Assembly: GCA_018398575.1 (NCBI GenBank)
Contig: JAGTXZ010000014.1
Span: forward strand, 496,001 to 560,000
Origin: Ampelomyces quisqualis
Taxonomy: Eukaryota; Ascomycota; Dothideomycetes; Pleosporales; Phaeosphaeriaceae
DNA length: 64,000 bases
Direction: 5' to 3'
Part shown: piece by piece, positions 30,807 to 42,420 of the stretch
Position numbering within the stretch: the first letter of the stretch is position 1
Layout: the number at the start of each line of letters is the position of its first letter
Notes under the pieces: model-generated
The model's input: only the letters and a program-made list of their open reading frames with translations
Told to the model about the DNA's origin: nothing
The model's database searches: none
Program-made: the position numbers and the translations under genes

Positions 30807-31259
30807 TTAAGTTACGTGCGGAAGGTTAGCTGTAGAGGAGCGACAGAATCCTTGAGCTCCATGAACTTGAGAGATATTTTCCATGACAGTAGCCAATAGA
30901 ATCATCTCCATTTTCTTCAGAATTGTTGGAATGCGGTCGTAGTCCAGCGTTGCTATGGTTGAACAAGAGTCGAGCAAATCCCGACCTTGCTCTACTCGAA
31001 CCCCGCGACGAAGCATGCCCACCGGAATGGCTGTATAAAATTCCTCCCATGATGCATCTTCTCGCTCGAGGTGGTTCAACAGAGCACGTGTTTGATCCAC
31101 GAGGGCTTTGAGTCCCTTCTTTCGACGTGTCTGGAGCTTCCCTGCAGGTTGTTAGGGAAGTAACTCTTATGTTTTGGGCGGCGGATTGTCCATACCTGCT
31201 TCATTGATTGATTGATGTAGTTTAATTTCCGTTCTTAACCTCTTAGGGGGCACTTTCAT
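30807..31259 (-). CDS. Small basic helical protein, uncharacterised
   Basis: Two exons, 31259-31196 and 31141-30807; intron 31142-31195 (GTATGG...CTGCAG) is phase 1. The joined frame gives 132 aa beginning MKVPPKRLRTEIKLHQSINE and continuing AGKLQTRRKKGLKALVDQTR, LEREDASWEEFYTAIPVGML and LDYDRIPTILKKMEMILLAT. The sequence is mostly helical, basic at the start, and lacks signal or membrane segments. The smooth continuation of amphipathic helix across the splice supports the model. It lies right at the edge of a degenerate, repeat-like tract (31260-32750), so it may be the surviving piece of a larger gene. No family recognised. Confidence 0.5.
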
Positions 31260-32880
31260 ACACTTGGGACTATATACATAGACTACCTAGTCAAGTAGAG
31301 TGCTTTTTTCTGCCCTCTGCAGGTTAAGAGACAACGTCTAAAGAGACGTAGAAGATGCGTAGGTACCTTCTAAGCTTGTGTTAATTCTACCTCCTCGTGC
31401 TCCTTATGCATAACTACTTTCTACTCTTCTTACTTTTGGCCTTGTAAGATAGCTCGTGGAGCTCAAATAAAAGAGAGCCCTTCTCTTGCCTTGTAGGAGA
31501 ACAACCCTATAGGGTGAAAGCCTTGAGGGAAAAAGCCTTGAGGGAAAAAGCCTTGAGGGAAAAAGCCTTGCCGGTGAAAGCCTATGTCAGGCTTGAACAA
31601 GTAGGGAGAAAGTCTCCTTCTAAGTTACCTTTAAAGAAAGCTTAATTTAGAGATCTATGCCTCACTATACGCATACCTACCAGACACTTGAAACTTGAAA
31701 GGTAGGCTAGAGTCTATAAGTGACGTTTAAAGAGGGCCGTTAGATCTAGACCGAGCCAAGTTAGCCATATCCTTAGCAATCTCATAGTCATTGAGTTTAA
31801 TAGCTCGGCACATTCAACAAGTTAACCGCTTTCCGTAGGTTACAGGTCACATTTTGGCTAGCATTCGACAGGCCAGAATGTATGCAATAGCAGATACGGC
31901 GGCCTCTATGCTATAGTAATCGGCTACAATTATCTAGAAGTTGTAGATGTCACTTCTCATGTCAGAATATTCTTAGCTGGTGGGAAAAAACAATTCTCAA
32001 ACTAGCCTTCTTCAGTATTGATATCGTCGGTCGCGGTGTTGGTCGATATACAGATGGAGCCCAGCAGGTTCGTGTTTTTATCTCCTTTGAATTCGACCGT
32101 GTTAACAGCTCAGGGTTCTGCAATCCCTACACTCGAGATTGGCGTTGGTCTGGTGGCTCTGGAAATGCGCTGTGCAGCCACAAATCGTGGGCTCAGTCTT
32201 GCTCGCCTACTAGATGCATCTCAAAAGTGTCGGCAGGTTCAATAAGGAGCGCTTGAAAAGCCAGCAGCATATGTAGGTCAACTTGGTTCACCTGCATCTA
32301 TAAACACAATTTGGGCACCACCACCGACCTAGATGCCAGCAACTTGGACGAAGGCAGATTAAGGACCGCTATTGCTACAACATGCGTTCAAGCCGGCAAG
32401 GCTTTGGAACATGTCCCTATCTGCGGCCTTCCAAGCTACCCGCTCCACACTTGACGGACCCAGCGCCTAACCACATCTGGTTATGGCATGGCGCAGCGTG
32501 CTAGATCCCTACCCTTTCTCAGCTGCCACGAATCCGACCACCTTATCTTTCCAAAACCATTGCGCCCGTACCACGCATCTAGCCGTCATATGGGAGATTG
32601 TCAAGGTAGCCGCAGCGGCTCGGTAGGAATAATATTTTTACAGTTCCATGTTTCGAACCTGTCAAACGCGGGCACTAGCGTTTCGAAACACCCCTTTCCA
32701 CCAATCATGTACACACTTTTCATGATCTACTTCTAGTTTCAGGTCTAAGAGTTATGCCAACAGAGCGGATGCTCGGCAGTGATGCCTGACGGAGTGAAGA
32801 TAGCATAAGATGTGAAACTTAACAGGTCTTAGTGCGCAAGGTCGCGATACATATCAGCGGCTTCATGCTCCTTTCGAGGG
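31260..32880. other. Degenerate repeat-like tract without a supportable gene
   Basis: Composition is intermediate between the gene-rich part and the transposon block. Short frames (32018-32245, 32488-32736, plus) look like fragments. The RIP-like appearance of 31.2-32.0 kb suggests an old repeat, but I could not match it to the gypsy or hAT elements in this window. Confidence 0.4.
31515..31585 (+). repeat. 15-bp minisatellite, about four copies (ggaaaaagccttgag)
   Basis: Three exact or near-exact copies of ggaaaaagccttgag in a row, flanked by diverged copies (ggtgaaagccttgag before, ggaaaaagccttgcc and ggtgaaagcc after). The surrounding sequence is degenerate and non-coding. Confidence 0.85.
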
Positions 32881-32968
32881 CTTGATCAACACGCTCCGTT
32901 CGCTCGTTTTCGAGTCTCACATTCATTCGTTTCTTGTTCCATTCCTTTCTCAATACGCTGGGCACAGG

Positions 32969-33949
32969 ATGTCTCTTTCCACAATGAACACTTTCATTTT
33001 TTCCGCAAGCTTGCTTGCGTCTTTGGCCTCGGCTTACACACAAGTCAATGTACAAACATCCTTCATGCAGAAGAACATCGACCCTATCGTCTTCCCAGGT
33101 TCATTCACTAAATCCCATCTTCATTCTTTCTACGGCTCCGACGCCGTCGTCGCTTCGACAAATTCTTCTGCCGAACTCCAGAAGGGCTGCACAGCGGCTG
33201 ACAACGCGAACGACCTCAGCGTGTATTGGGTCCCAACTGTTCTCTACACCGCTGATGCAGGCAAGACGTACGCTCCCGTTCCTGTCAGCCGCTTCAGCGC
33301 ATACTACAACCTAGGCGAAACACCCGCCGAGATCGGCATCCCGCAAGACCTGCAAATGATCGCCGGCGATGCAACTGCCAAGACCGAAGATAAGATGATC
33401 GTGAACGCGCAATCAAAATGGTTCTGCGAGAATGGTCCGGACAGCCCACTCGATGCCAGCGGCTTCCCCACCAAAGGCTGCACCACTCACTTGCAGCAAT
33501 TGCTCTACTTCCCCCAATGCGTGAACCCCACGACCCTCGAGACTGGCTACAAGAACAAACGCGGTGGCGTCTGCCCCGCTGGAATGAAATCCATGCCTCA
33601 GCTACGCTTCTCCATCCGCTATGACCTCCGCAAGGCGCTGCCTAACGGTTGGAGCGGCACTGCGCCAGTAAAGCTAGCTTGCGGACCTGCGTGGTGCAGT
33701 CATGGCGACTTCATCAACGGTTGGACGGAAGAGGCTGCGCGGAACATGCTTGCTACGACGAATGAAAAGCAGAAGTTCAGCCTTGTTACAGGCAGCTTGC
33801 AGAAGCAGGAGTGTACGCCCAAAGATGCGGATTTGAGTCGTGGTACTAGCGATTATGCGAAGAGCGTGGCTGTTATGGCGAAGCGTGAGGTGCCAGCTTG
33901 GGGATGGGAGACGAGGAACAGGTTGGCGAGACTTGTGAAGGGCGACTGA
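32969..33949 (+). CDS. Secreted DUF1996 protein
   Basis: Single exon, 326 aa from the ATG at 32969 (a second in-frame ATG at 32984 gives a tidier signal peptide, MNTFIFSASLLASLASA). After cleavage the chain opens YTQVNVQTSFMQKNIDPIVF. DUF1996 hallmarks follow: an HxH motif in SFTKSHLHSFYGSDAV, WVPTVLY, a Cys-rich centre (WFCENGPDSP; KGCTTHLQQLLYFPQCVNP), and CGPAWCSHGDFINGWTEEA. The family is widespread in fungi, mostly secreted, and has no established enzymatic activity that I can name; the conserved His residues suggest metal or substrate binding. The C-terminal 40 residues are less conserved and basic. It is convergent with the monooxygenase gene, 194 bases away. Confidence 0.9.
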   Translation: MSLSTMNTFIFSASLLASLASAYTQVNVQTSFMQKNIDPIVFPGSFTKSHLHSFYGSDAVVASTNSSAELQKGCTAADNANDLSVYWVPTVLYTADAGKTYAPVPVSRFSAYYNLGETPAEIGIPQDLQMIAGDATAKTEDKMIVNAQSKWFCENGPDSPLDASGFPTKGCTTHLQQLLYFPQCVNPTTLETGYKNKRGGVCPAGMKSMPQLRFSIRYDLRKALPNGWSGTAPVKLACGPAWCSHGDFINGWTEEAARNMLATTNEKQKFSLVTGSLQKQECTPKDADLSRGTSDYAKSVAVMAKREVPAWGWETRNRLARLVKGD

Positions 33950-34143
33950 TCTAAAGTATGAGGCTGTCATCGCGGTGCGGGATGAAACATGTTCTTTGTA
34001 TATACTTAACACACTTGATTGATTAAGCTTGGTTTGCGCAGGTTGAAACCTGGAGCAGCATAAAAATCCAAATAAACACACTACGACGCACAGAACTCCG
34101 TTTCGTCCGCAAATACGTGATTTTACCTGGATGGCTCTCTAGC

Positions 34144-35701
34144 CTACGTACTTACCGTCTTGAACTTCAACCCGTCGTCCAAATCGCACCAGTCGACCCT
34201 CCAGCGGTCCAAGAAGTAATTCGGCCTCGGCGTCCAAGGCCCTCCATCCTTACATTTTGGCAACCATGCAGCCCCATTCTTGACATATGTGCTCGACAAA
34301 GGACTCGCAGCCGCATCCTTCCTCTGCTTGTCCTTCTCGCTCAATTCAGGCACGGCAGAAGTATGTCCATTCTTATTCATGCGCTCGATGATGCGAATGA
34401 ACAAGCGGATGGAAATGTCGCTACCCAGTGTCCAAGAGTGATTCCAATAGCCCATAATATTACCGAAATTGGGGAGGGAGGTGAGCATAGCGAAATGCCA
34501 GAGATACTGGTTTTCCATGTGGACTGTTTCGCCATTGACAGTAATGGCCATGCCGCCGAAGAGTCGCAGTCGGAGCCCTGTTGCTGTTACGATGATGTCT
34601 GCATCAAGCTTGTCGCCAGAGTCCAGCTCGATTCCTGTTTTGGTGATGGTCTTGATGGTGTCGGTAACGATGGCTGCCCGTCCGCTTTCGAAGCATTTGA
34701 AGTAATCGCCATCAGGGCAGTAGCACAACCGCTGTTGCCACGGTAGGTAGCCGGGCTTCAGATTGGGATCCAAGGCGAAGTCTTCCGGTAGTTGCTTCTT
34801 GGCTTCGGAGCGCAGTAGGTTGTTTGCTCGAGTAGGGAAGCTGATGCAGAATTGGTAGATAATGACTGGCATGAGAATATTTATGAAGCCTATGATTGTT
34901 AGTGGCTCTCGCACATAACGCAATTTCTGCAAGATACTTACGCCTCCACTTCAGCAGTAGCCATGTCGGCATGAGTCTTTCAAACCAGCTCGCTTCATCT
35001 GGCTTCATCTGCGGAACATTCATTACGTAGCTTGGACTTCGTTGTAGTTGTGTGACTTTCCCAGCACCTTCATTAATCAATGCAGGCATGAGCGTGATTG
35101 CCGTCGCGCCGGAACCAATGACGACGATTTTCTTGCCCTTGTAATCGAGATCCTTTGGCCAGAATTGAGGGTGTGCGACACTTCCTTGGAAATCTTGCAG
35201 ACCAGGAATACGTGCATCATGTGGTTGTTCGTATGAGTAGTAGCCAGTGCCACAGATAAGCCATTTGGTCCAGTAGACTGCCCTTGTAGTCTGCTCAGCC
35301 TCGGTCACGTCGACCTCTACTCGCCATTGCTGCTGTTCATCCGTCCAATCTGCGGCCACAACTTTCTGTCCGAACTTGAAATACTTCTCGAGGTCGAATT
35401 TTTCGACCGTCGATCGCAAGTATTCCATGATGCTTTCGCCTTTGGCGATCGTGTTGTTGCTCTTCCATGGGTTGAACTTAAAACCAAAAGTGTGTAGGTC
35501 AGAGTCGGATCGCACACCAGGGTAATTGAACTGGCTCCATGTCCCTCCGATTTCATGGCGCGCTTCCAAGATGGCGAAAGATAATTTGGGCAGCAGAGTT
35601 GACAGACGGTACGTTGAATTGATACCGGAAATGCCACCGCCTATGACGAGAATGTCAAAATGATCAGCAGCCAACGCGTGCCCGTTTGTGCGGCCCACCA
35701 T
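34144..35701 (-). CDS. Flavin-containing monooxygenase, Baeyer-Villiger type
   Basis: Two exons, 35701-34942 and 34889-34144; intron 34890-34941 (GTAAGT...CATAG, branch CACTAAC) is phase 1. Product 501 aa. Near the N-terminus ILVIGGGISGINSTYRL is the FAD-binding Rossmann GxGxxG; GTWSQFNYPGVRSDSD is the following conserved GTW block. The Baeyer-Villiger fingerprint FxGxxxHxxxW is intact as FQGSVAHPQFWPKD. The NADPH-binding Rossmann is VVIGSGATAITLMPALI. The C-terminal half has DADIIVTATGLRL, the second conserved ATG motif, and MGYWNHSWTLGSDI. All cofactor motifs are present, so an active FAD/NADPH enzyme is expected, converting ketones to esters or lactones or oxidising heteroatoms. The stop at 34144 overlaps a GTAAGT, so an extra C-terminal exon cannot be excluded. 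Confidence 0.93.
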
Positions 35702-36360
35702 GGTAATGAGAGATGAAAGAACGGTTTTTCAGTCGTGGTCGATTGTTGGGGAAGGTTTCATGGGATCGAGGAATGCGGGTTCGCGCGTTACACCGCTTGG
35801 ACACGTAGTTATCACGGTCAGTCCAGGCACTCAACAATATTATTTGTTTTCGATACGATCAATTAATTGCACACAAGGTTAACAGAAACGAAGTTGACGA
35901 AAGTGTAGCTTGAAGAATGCTCGAGAAGACGGGAATCCAAGAGGTACAGAATTACCCCTCTCCACCATACGTCGTAAGGCGCCGGCCGCTAAGCGCTAGC
36001 TGCACCCGAAGTCGTTGAACCGAGGGACAGGAGCTGTGAAACGACTGGTCGGACTACTCCGGTCAGCTTGTGGAGCGGGAACGCGTCATCATCGCAACGG
36101 CACCACTTCCGGTTGTAATAATAGATAGGGGCCGCGACATTAACGTCCTATTTGTCCTCGGGTTTGAAGGCGCTGGCTCACCGGGCGCTACAGTCACCAA
36201 GTATATTGCTTATGAAACCATCCTGCCCGTCCAGCTTGAGTAGCATATCGAAGTCATAGGATCGCAGCAAAACTTCATTGACTGCGCTGAGACTATTGTA
36301 GGGATTAGATATGTGTTGCGGTAAATACCTATTATGCCAAAGTAGCATCACTGGGGTACA
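35702..36360. other. Transition zone between the last gene and the transposon block
   Basis: Promoter side of the monooxygenase gene. GC content is still normal. A short minus-strand frame at 36178-36399 has no recognisable content. Confidence 0.4.
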
Positions 36361-36361
36361 A

Positions 36362-36490
36362 ATGCGGTGTAAAAAACCCGGCGCGGTGTTATTATACACC
36401 GCAGTTTCATGTAAATCACGCTTTCACACTGCACGTTGTTATAATTCACATAGTTGCAGTGTGTTTTACACGAATGCGGTGTTTTTTTTA
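36362..36490. repeat. MITE-like cluster of GCGGTGT/ACACCGC motifs
   Basis: Repeated short motifs in both orientations: atgcggtgtaaaaaa at 36363, gcgcggtgtta, tacaccgcag, cacactgcacg, tgcagtgtgttttacac, and atgcggtgtttttt at 36474. The arrangement suggests decayed inverted repeats of a small non-autonomous transposon. I could not define clean ends or a target-site duplication. Confidence 0.35.
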
Positions 36491-36594
36491 TGTTTTTTTA
36501 GCAGGGCAAATTTTAGTCTTTTAAACTTACAAAACTGTAGATCTTAATGCGCGCGTAGATTTAGCGCTTAATAACTAAGTACGTACTTAGCCTC

Positions 36595-36646
36595 TATCTA
36601 TATTGTACTTAAATTTCTGCCAAGCTTTGTTGTTATTAGCCAAAGG
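36595..36646 (+). repeat. Left flank of the transposon nest, diverged copy of the 13.8-kb relic, ending in TSD AAAGG
   Basis: This stretch aligns with 13829-13882, differing mainly by RIP-type transitions. Its last five bases, aaagg (36642-36646), recur exactly at 63916-63920 after the last LTR, marking them as the target-site duplication of the outermost element. Confidence 0.65.
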
Positions 36647-36735
36647 TATAACAAGCACATGTACGGCAGTAAATAGGTAGGGGTTGAGTTGGGGTAGGGT
36701 ACCTTTACGTAAGACCCTATACCTAACCTAACCCC

Positions 36736-37034
36736 TGTAACAAGCACATGCAAACACATGTTACATCTGATACCTTATAAAGGCTTAGTAACAGATTATA
36801 TAAGAAGCTAGCAGATTAGGACTAAAAGCGCTCCAACAGCGCTCCAACCTAGCTGCTACGCCCACTATAAATATAAGCCTATAGCATAGATAGAGGACAA
36901 GTTTCTCTTGTCCTTCTGTACAAGACCTATAGGTGTATAGCCAATCTAGAATCTCTAATATAACACGCACTCCTATATGCCTCTAATACGTATCTAATTT
37001 AATCCTAATAGCTGTACCTACCTGCGTTATTACA
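36736..37034 (+). repeat. 5' LTR of element A
   Basis: 299 bp. It contains a TATA box (tataaata at 36866) and, 33 bases later, AAGTTTCTCTTGT (36899-36911), the predicted RNA 5' end that pairs with the primer-binding site. Confidence 0.95.
36866..36911 (+). promoter_or_regulatory. LTR core promoter and predicted transcription start of element A
   Basis: TATAAATA at 36866 is followed at 33 bases by AAGTTTCTCTTGT. The same arrangement recurs in the LTRs of copies B and C. The start site is inferred from TATA spacing and from its complementarity to the primer-binding site, not from transcript data. Confidence 0.55.
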
Positions 37035-37036
37035 TT

Positions 37037-37049
37037 ACAAGAGAAACTT
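37037..37049 (+). other. Primer-binding site of element A, self-complementary type
   Basis: ACAAGAGAAACTT, two bases after the 5' LTR, is the exact reverse complement of AAGTTTCTCTTGT at 36899-36911 in the LTR. This is the expected geometry of self-primed Tf1/sushi retrotransposons, where the RNA 5' end folds back to prime minus-strand synthesis. Confidence 0.6.
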
Positions 37050-37299
37050 TGTCCTACTAGTAATAGCATTTAGATAATATTGCTATTTACTTTTAAAAAG
37101 ATTGCGTTAAAACGTCTAGAACCCTATCTAAATTAGATTTGTTTGCAACCTTAAATCTATTAAACACAGTTAGAATCCCTTAGATCTCCTAATAGCTAAA
37201 GCCTTTAGGTTTAGATCTTTTTATTAACACAACAGTTAGGATTACTTTAGAAAAGTTATGTTTAGCGCTACAATAAAAACTTAGAGACTATTAATAACC

Positions 37300-40200
37300 T
37301 AGGAGTATTAGAGGCAACACTAATAACTTCCCCTAAAGAACTAACTCTAGGAGCCTTCCCCTAAGACAACTCTGTATTAACTATAACAACCTAGCAACAG
37401 AGTGCTAAAGTAAAAAAGACAGACACTAAAGAACCCCCTTAGCCTAGAGCTGCACTAAATCTAACTTCTGCCTAAATAGAGGTTAATTAATTACAACAAA
37501 ATTTAAAACAGGCTCTAGCAGAAATTAATTTCCTTAAGAAAAGACTAACTCTGTTAGTAGGACTAGACAAGCCTCTACCTACTACTAAATTACCTTAGAA
37601 CAATTCTGCACCTTGCTGTTTATCTAACAGCTTTACATTTAAGTACTTACATTGCTATAAAAGCTCTTGCTAACTTTAACAATCTAAGAAAACGCCTAAT
37701 ATAGACAATCTTAGCAATAGAAAAGATTCTACCTTCTGCTAATAGCAGGCCTTAATCTAGGATTAACTTAAAATTAACTTAGATTACTATTAGACTAAAA
37801 GACAACGCATAGCCTTAGTATAGGGCTACACTACAAGATTAGCTAAGAGCTATCTTAAGCTATAATATTTATTAAATACTAATTAAGAGCAATTCTAGAA
37901 CGCTAAGCAAATAGTTAAGCTACTTAAGTCCTATTTTATTACAGGCAACAAGGTAGCCAAAAGCTGTGCAGCGTTTAATTAATTGCAGATAACAAAGAAG
38001 GAAACGTTCTTCTTGTTTAAAGCTAGGTTTTTAAGTTCTGCAGTTAAGAGATAAGTACCCTCTTTAGAGTAGTTTTACTACTTGTAGACTAAGATTACGC
38101 TAGAGTTGCAAGCCTCTAACCTAGAATTCAGGCACTAATAGAAGAACTTATTTAATTAGATAGTAGAACACCTTACTGCATACAATATAGAGTAGAAGAA
38201 CAACTCTACACTAAGTATAACACTAGCTGCTGCCAAGTTGCTAATTAGGTTAGCTCTACAACAGAATTTAGAGCTAAATTAGACTACTACTACTAACGCT
38301 CTAACAAATTCTGCGCTAGCCTATTAATCTACAACAGTGCGTCTTCTTACAAAGACCCCTAAGCTAGAATAACAAAAGACCTCTAGTAGTTGTTACAATT
38401 GTAGTAAGCTAGAACACTACTCTAGTAACTGCACAAAGCCTTATGTGCGTTAAATTAAAGCTATAGAAGTAGATAAGTATAAAGATGCTTAAGAGCAACC
38501 TAATTAGAAAGTGTATTGTATAAGAAACAGAAGCGCCTAAGAAGATACTCCTTCCTAGGCCTAAGCTGTTATAATCTATTCTACCTTAACCTTTTCTATT
38601 TGTTTTGCAGTCTCTATTTCCTTATGCCTACGCTTTTTTACAACTAAGGCCTTAGCTTACACCTTAATACTCTTGTTAACACTAGTGCTTAAAGTTTCCT
38701 ATTTTTAAATTCACAAATTGTTTTATCTGTTTCTAAAGCCTTGCAGCAACCTATCCAGAAGCTCCCCTTCTAGGTTTAGGTGCGTAGCTTTAAGGATTAG
38801 ATTACTTCTTTAGTTACTTAATATATTTAACTACACTTAAATATCAATAGCTAAAAGATTTTAAACTATCTATTCCTTATCCTTAATCTTAGGTCTTAGG
38901 ATTGTATACTTAGCCTCTAATAGTTAAAACAATTTAAGATTCAATTAGACACAAATAAGTTACAGTTTATTTAGCTATCCAAGTACCTCTGTTTATACAA
39001 TCCTTTACTCTCTATTCCTACTATTCTACATCAAGCTACAGTACTAGCTACTGTCTATCTTAATATACAACAACGCAACGCTCTATAGGAGAAAGAAGAC
39101 TATTATATCTAAAACAGTCCTTACTGTTTTTCTTCTTCTATTTATTGTATCAAGAGATGCTTAAAGCTTCTATTAGCCTAAAAAATCTTAGAGATTTCTT
39201 ATACCCTAACTAAGCAAACCTGCTTAGAGTCTAAATCCCTTCTAAGCACCTGCATAGCTCTTATTTCTGCTAATGCATTTTACTTTATTATAAAGAAGCC
39301 CTAGAACAAGTTCTTTACAACAAGCCTTTATAAGATTAATAGGATCCTTGCCTCTAAGGATAACGCAGACAATTAAAGCCAATTAGATAAGAGATTACCT
39401 GCCTGCTACTTCTAGTATTAGGATGTATTTAGCAAGTTAGCAGCTAATTAATTGCCTTCTTACTATCTGTATAATTACAAAATTGTCTTTAAAAAACTAT
39501 TACTAAATGCGTTTAGTTCCCTGTACAAGCAGAATTAGAAGAAGCTTAAAGCTACTAAGGCCTACGTCTAGGAACACCTTTAGAAGAGTTTTATTAAGGC
39601 TAGCCAAAGCTCTTTTGCTTTACCTATTCTCTATATACGCAAACTAAATAGAGATATACGCATCTATATAGACTACTAGAAGATTAACACTCTTACACGC
39701 AAGGACGTCTATCTAATCCTTTGCATTAATAAGCTACTATTACGTTCCTCTAAAGCTAAGATCTTTACTAAGTTTAACATCTAGGCTGCCTTTAACAAAA
39801 TTTGTATAGATCTTAACTCTAAAGAGTATACTACCTTTTAGACCTGTTACAGTACATATAAGTGTAAAGTTCTCCCTTTTAGCTTGTACAATAGGCTAGC
39901 AACGTATTAGCGCTATATAAATAATGTACTAATTAATTATCTTAACAATTTCTGCATTACATATCTTAACAACATCCTAATCTACTTAGAAGATATAAAC
40001 TTACATTAGGAACACGTCTAAAAGGTCTTAGAGCGCCTACGTACTGCAAGACTCTAAGTAGACATTTAGAAGAGTAAATTCTATGTAACCTGCACAAAGT
40101 ATCTAAGCTACGTTTTAACAAACTAGGGCACTAAAGTTAACCCTAACAAGGTAGAAGCACTCTAAAACTAGGCTAAACCTACTACAGTTACTAGCGTTAA

Positions 40201-42420
40201 GTTATTTCTTAGTTTTGCTAGTTTCTATTAACAGTTTATTAAGGATTTCTCTTATGTAGCTAAACTAATCCTAAAGCTTTAAAGTCTCTCTACACTATTT
40301 AAATAGACTATAGACTGCTAACAGGCTTTTAATCAGATCAAAGCCTTACTCCTAGCTATTCCTACGCTATCTTATTTCTATCCTAAGTATAATACAAAGT
40401 TAGAAACTAACGCGTTAGATAGAGTAATAGCAGAGGTACTCTCTTAGAAGCACCCTAACAACAAGTAGTATCCTGTAGCCTTCTACAGTTATACCCTATC
40501 TAGAGCCAAGCTTAATTAGGAAATACACAATAAAGAACTTTTTGCTATCTTAAAAGCGTTTAAAAAGTAGAGAGCTAAACTTACCTCTATATAGAGTTAA
40601 ATCCAGGTGTATTTGAATTACTACTCCTTAGAATACTTTATAACTACTAAGGTTCTTAATGCACGTTAAGCACAATAGGCAAAGATTATTACCTCTTTTA
40701 ATTTCTGCATTAAGTATACGCCTAGCAAGCTTAACAAGTAAGCTAATATCTTAAGCCAAAGAGAACAGGACGTTAGCAAGGTTAAGGCTGCCTAACAAGA
40801 CAATAGATCTTGTGTACTTCTAGGACCTAAACGCCTAAACCCCCTAGTTAACTCTAAACTAGCTTAGAACTACGTTTGTAACTAGCTAGAGATTAATATT
40901 TTAGCTATTTTAGTCTAATTTATTAGTGCCCCCCTAAATCTTAACTTGTTAGAACTAATTAAAGCTCTGTTAGCAGAGAATTACTGCTCCTTTAGGGAAG
41001 AACGCCTTACGCTACTACAGCTGTATTGTGTCTAAGAAGGACTACTGCTGTATTACGCACGCCTATGTATACCTAAGGATTTCCCTTTGTGCACCTAACT
41101 AATTAAAGAAGCTTACAATTAAGTATCTACTACCTACCTAAGCACTATAAAGACGTATTAGCTCTTAGCTTAGCAATACTACTAGAAAGGTATAGAGGCT
41201 ATATGCAAACGCTATGTACAAAACTGCGTTTCCTGTTAAAGATCCTATCTAAGACAGCTTTAATCCTAAGGGTTCTTCTATCTGTTACTAATTTCTAACA
41301 GGCCTATACAGCATTTGTGTATAGATTTTAAGACATTCCTAACTAATTAGTATAGCTATAATTAAATTATAGTTATTATTAATTGCCTATTAAAGTAAGC
41401 TATCTCTATCCTATATTACAAGACTATTAACGCCTAGAAAATAGCTTATTTGTTTATCCAATAGGTATACTAATTTAGCTATACGCCTAAAAGCATAGTG
41501 TCTAACTGCAGCCTCTAGTTTATGTCCTAATTCTAGTCTAAGTTCTGTAAGATCCTAGGCGTGCAAATTAAGCTTTCTACAGCCTACTATAAACAAACTA
41601 ATAGACAAACTAAGATTATAAACAAGTATATTAATTAACAATTAAGGCTCTTTGTATCCTACTACTAGGACAACTAAAGTAACCTCTTGCTAATAATTAA
41701 TTAAGCTTAAGCTACACTGCTGCACTCCGCAATTAGTATAGCACTATACTAGCTCCTGTTTAGATCTAAACTACAATAGAGCTAGGATTAAGCATTATCT
41801 TCTTTAAAACACAAAGATGTAAACGTTAAAGATGCCTTAAGCTTAGCTACCTGCATACATAAAGCCTAGCGCACAGCCAAAGACAATATAGAGAAGGCGC
41901 AGTAACAAATAGCTGCTAAGGTAAACAAACATTATTAACCTGTTAATTAGGTAGTAGGTAACAAGGTTTACCTCTTAACCTAAAACCTATCTGTTACCTA
42001 CCTAAGTTGCAAACTTGCTAAATTGTAGGAAGGCCCTTTTAAAGTTCTAGAACAAGTTAGCTATTTATTTTAACTAAAGCTACCTAAAGGATCTAAGATC
42101 TATAACGTGTTTGCTCTAGATGTCCTCTGCAAAGACTCTAATAACCCCCTGGCTAGTTAGCTAAGCCTAAACCTATCTAGCATTCTAATTTAAAGCGTTA
42201 AAGAATAGGAAGTTAAAGAGATCCTAGCTAGTAAGCTATACTGCTCTATTCTAAAGTATTGTGTAAAATAGGTAGGCTATAATCCTAACTCTACCTAGTA
42301 CAATACCTTAAACTTTATAGGCGCTCTACATATATTGCAAGCGTTCTATAAACGCTATCTAAAACAGCTAGGACCTCTACAAGCGTTAGCCAAATAGATT
42401 ACAGCATAGAAAAAAAGAGT
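37300..42420 (+). pseudogene. Degenerate gag-pol of element A
   Basis: Read with stops ignored, the plus strand shows a CCHC zinc knuckle (CYNCSKLEHYSSNC, 38391-38432), reverse transcriptase (IRKLNRDIRIYIDY near 39630; catalytic YLDD changed to YLNN at 39962-39973), RNase H (LETNALDRVIAEVLS near 40400), integrase (QNCVSC and GVQIKLSTAYYKQTNRQTK near 41220 and 41560) and a C-terminal chromodomain (LKYCVK*VGYNPNS near 42255). This order defines a Ty3/gypsy chromovirus. Stops are mostly TAG and TAA where CAG, CAA or TGG are expected, as RIP produces. It cannot encode a working protein. Confidence 0.9.

Noticed and set aside
1786..35701. A secondary-metabolite gene cluster (P450, monooxygenase, transporter)
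   Set aside because: The enzymes are more than 30 kb apart with housekeeping genes between them, no polyketide synthase, NRPS, terpene synthase or pathway regulator is visible, and the transporter is a vacuolar amino-acid type.
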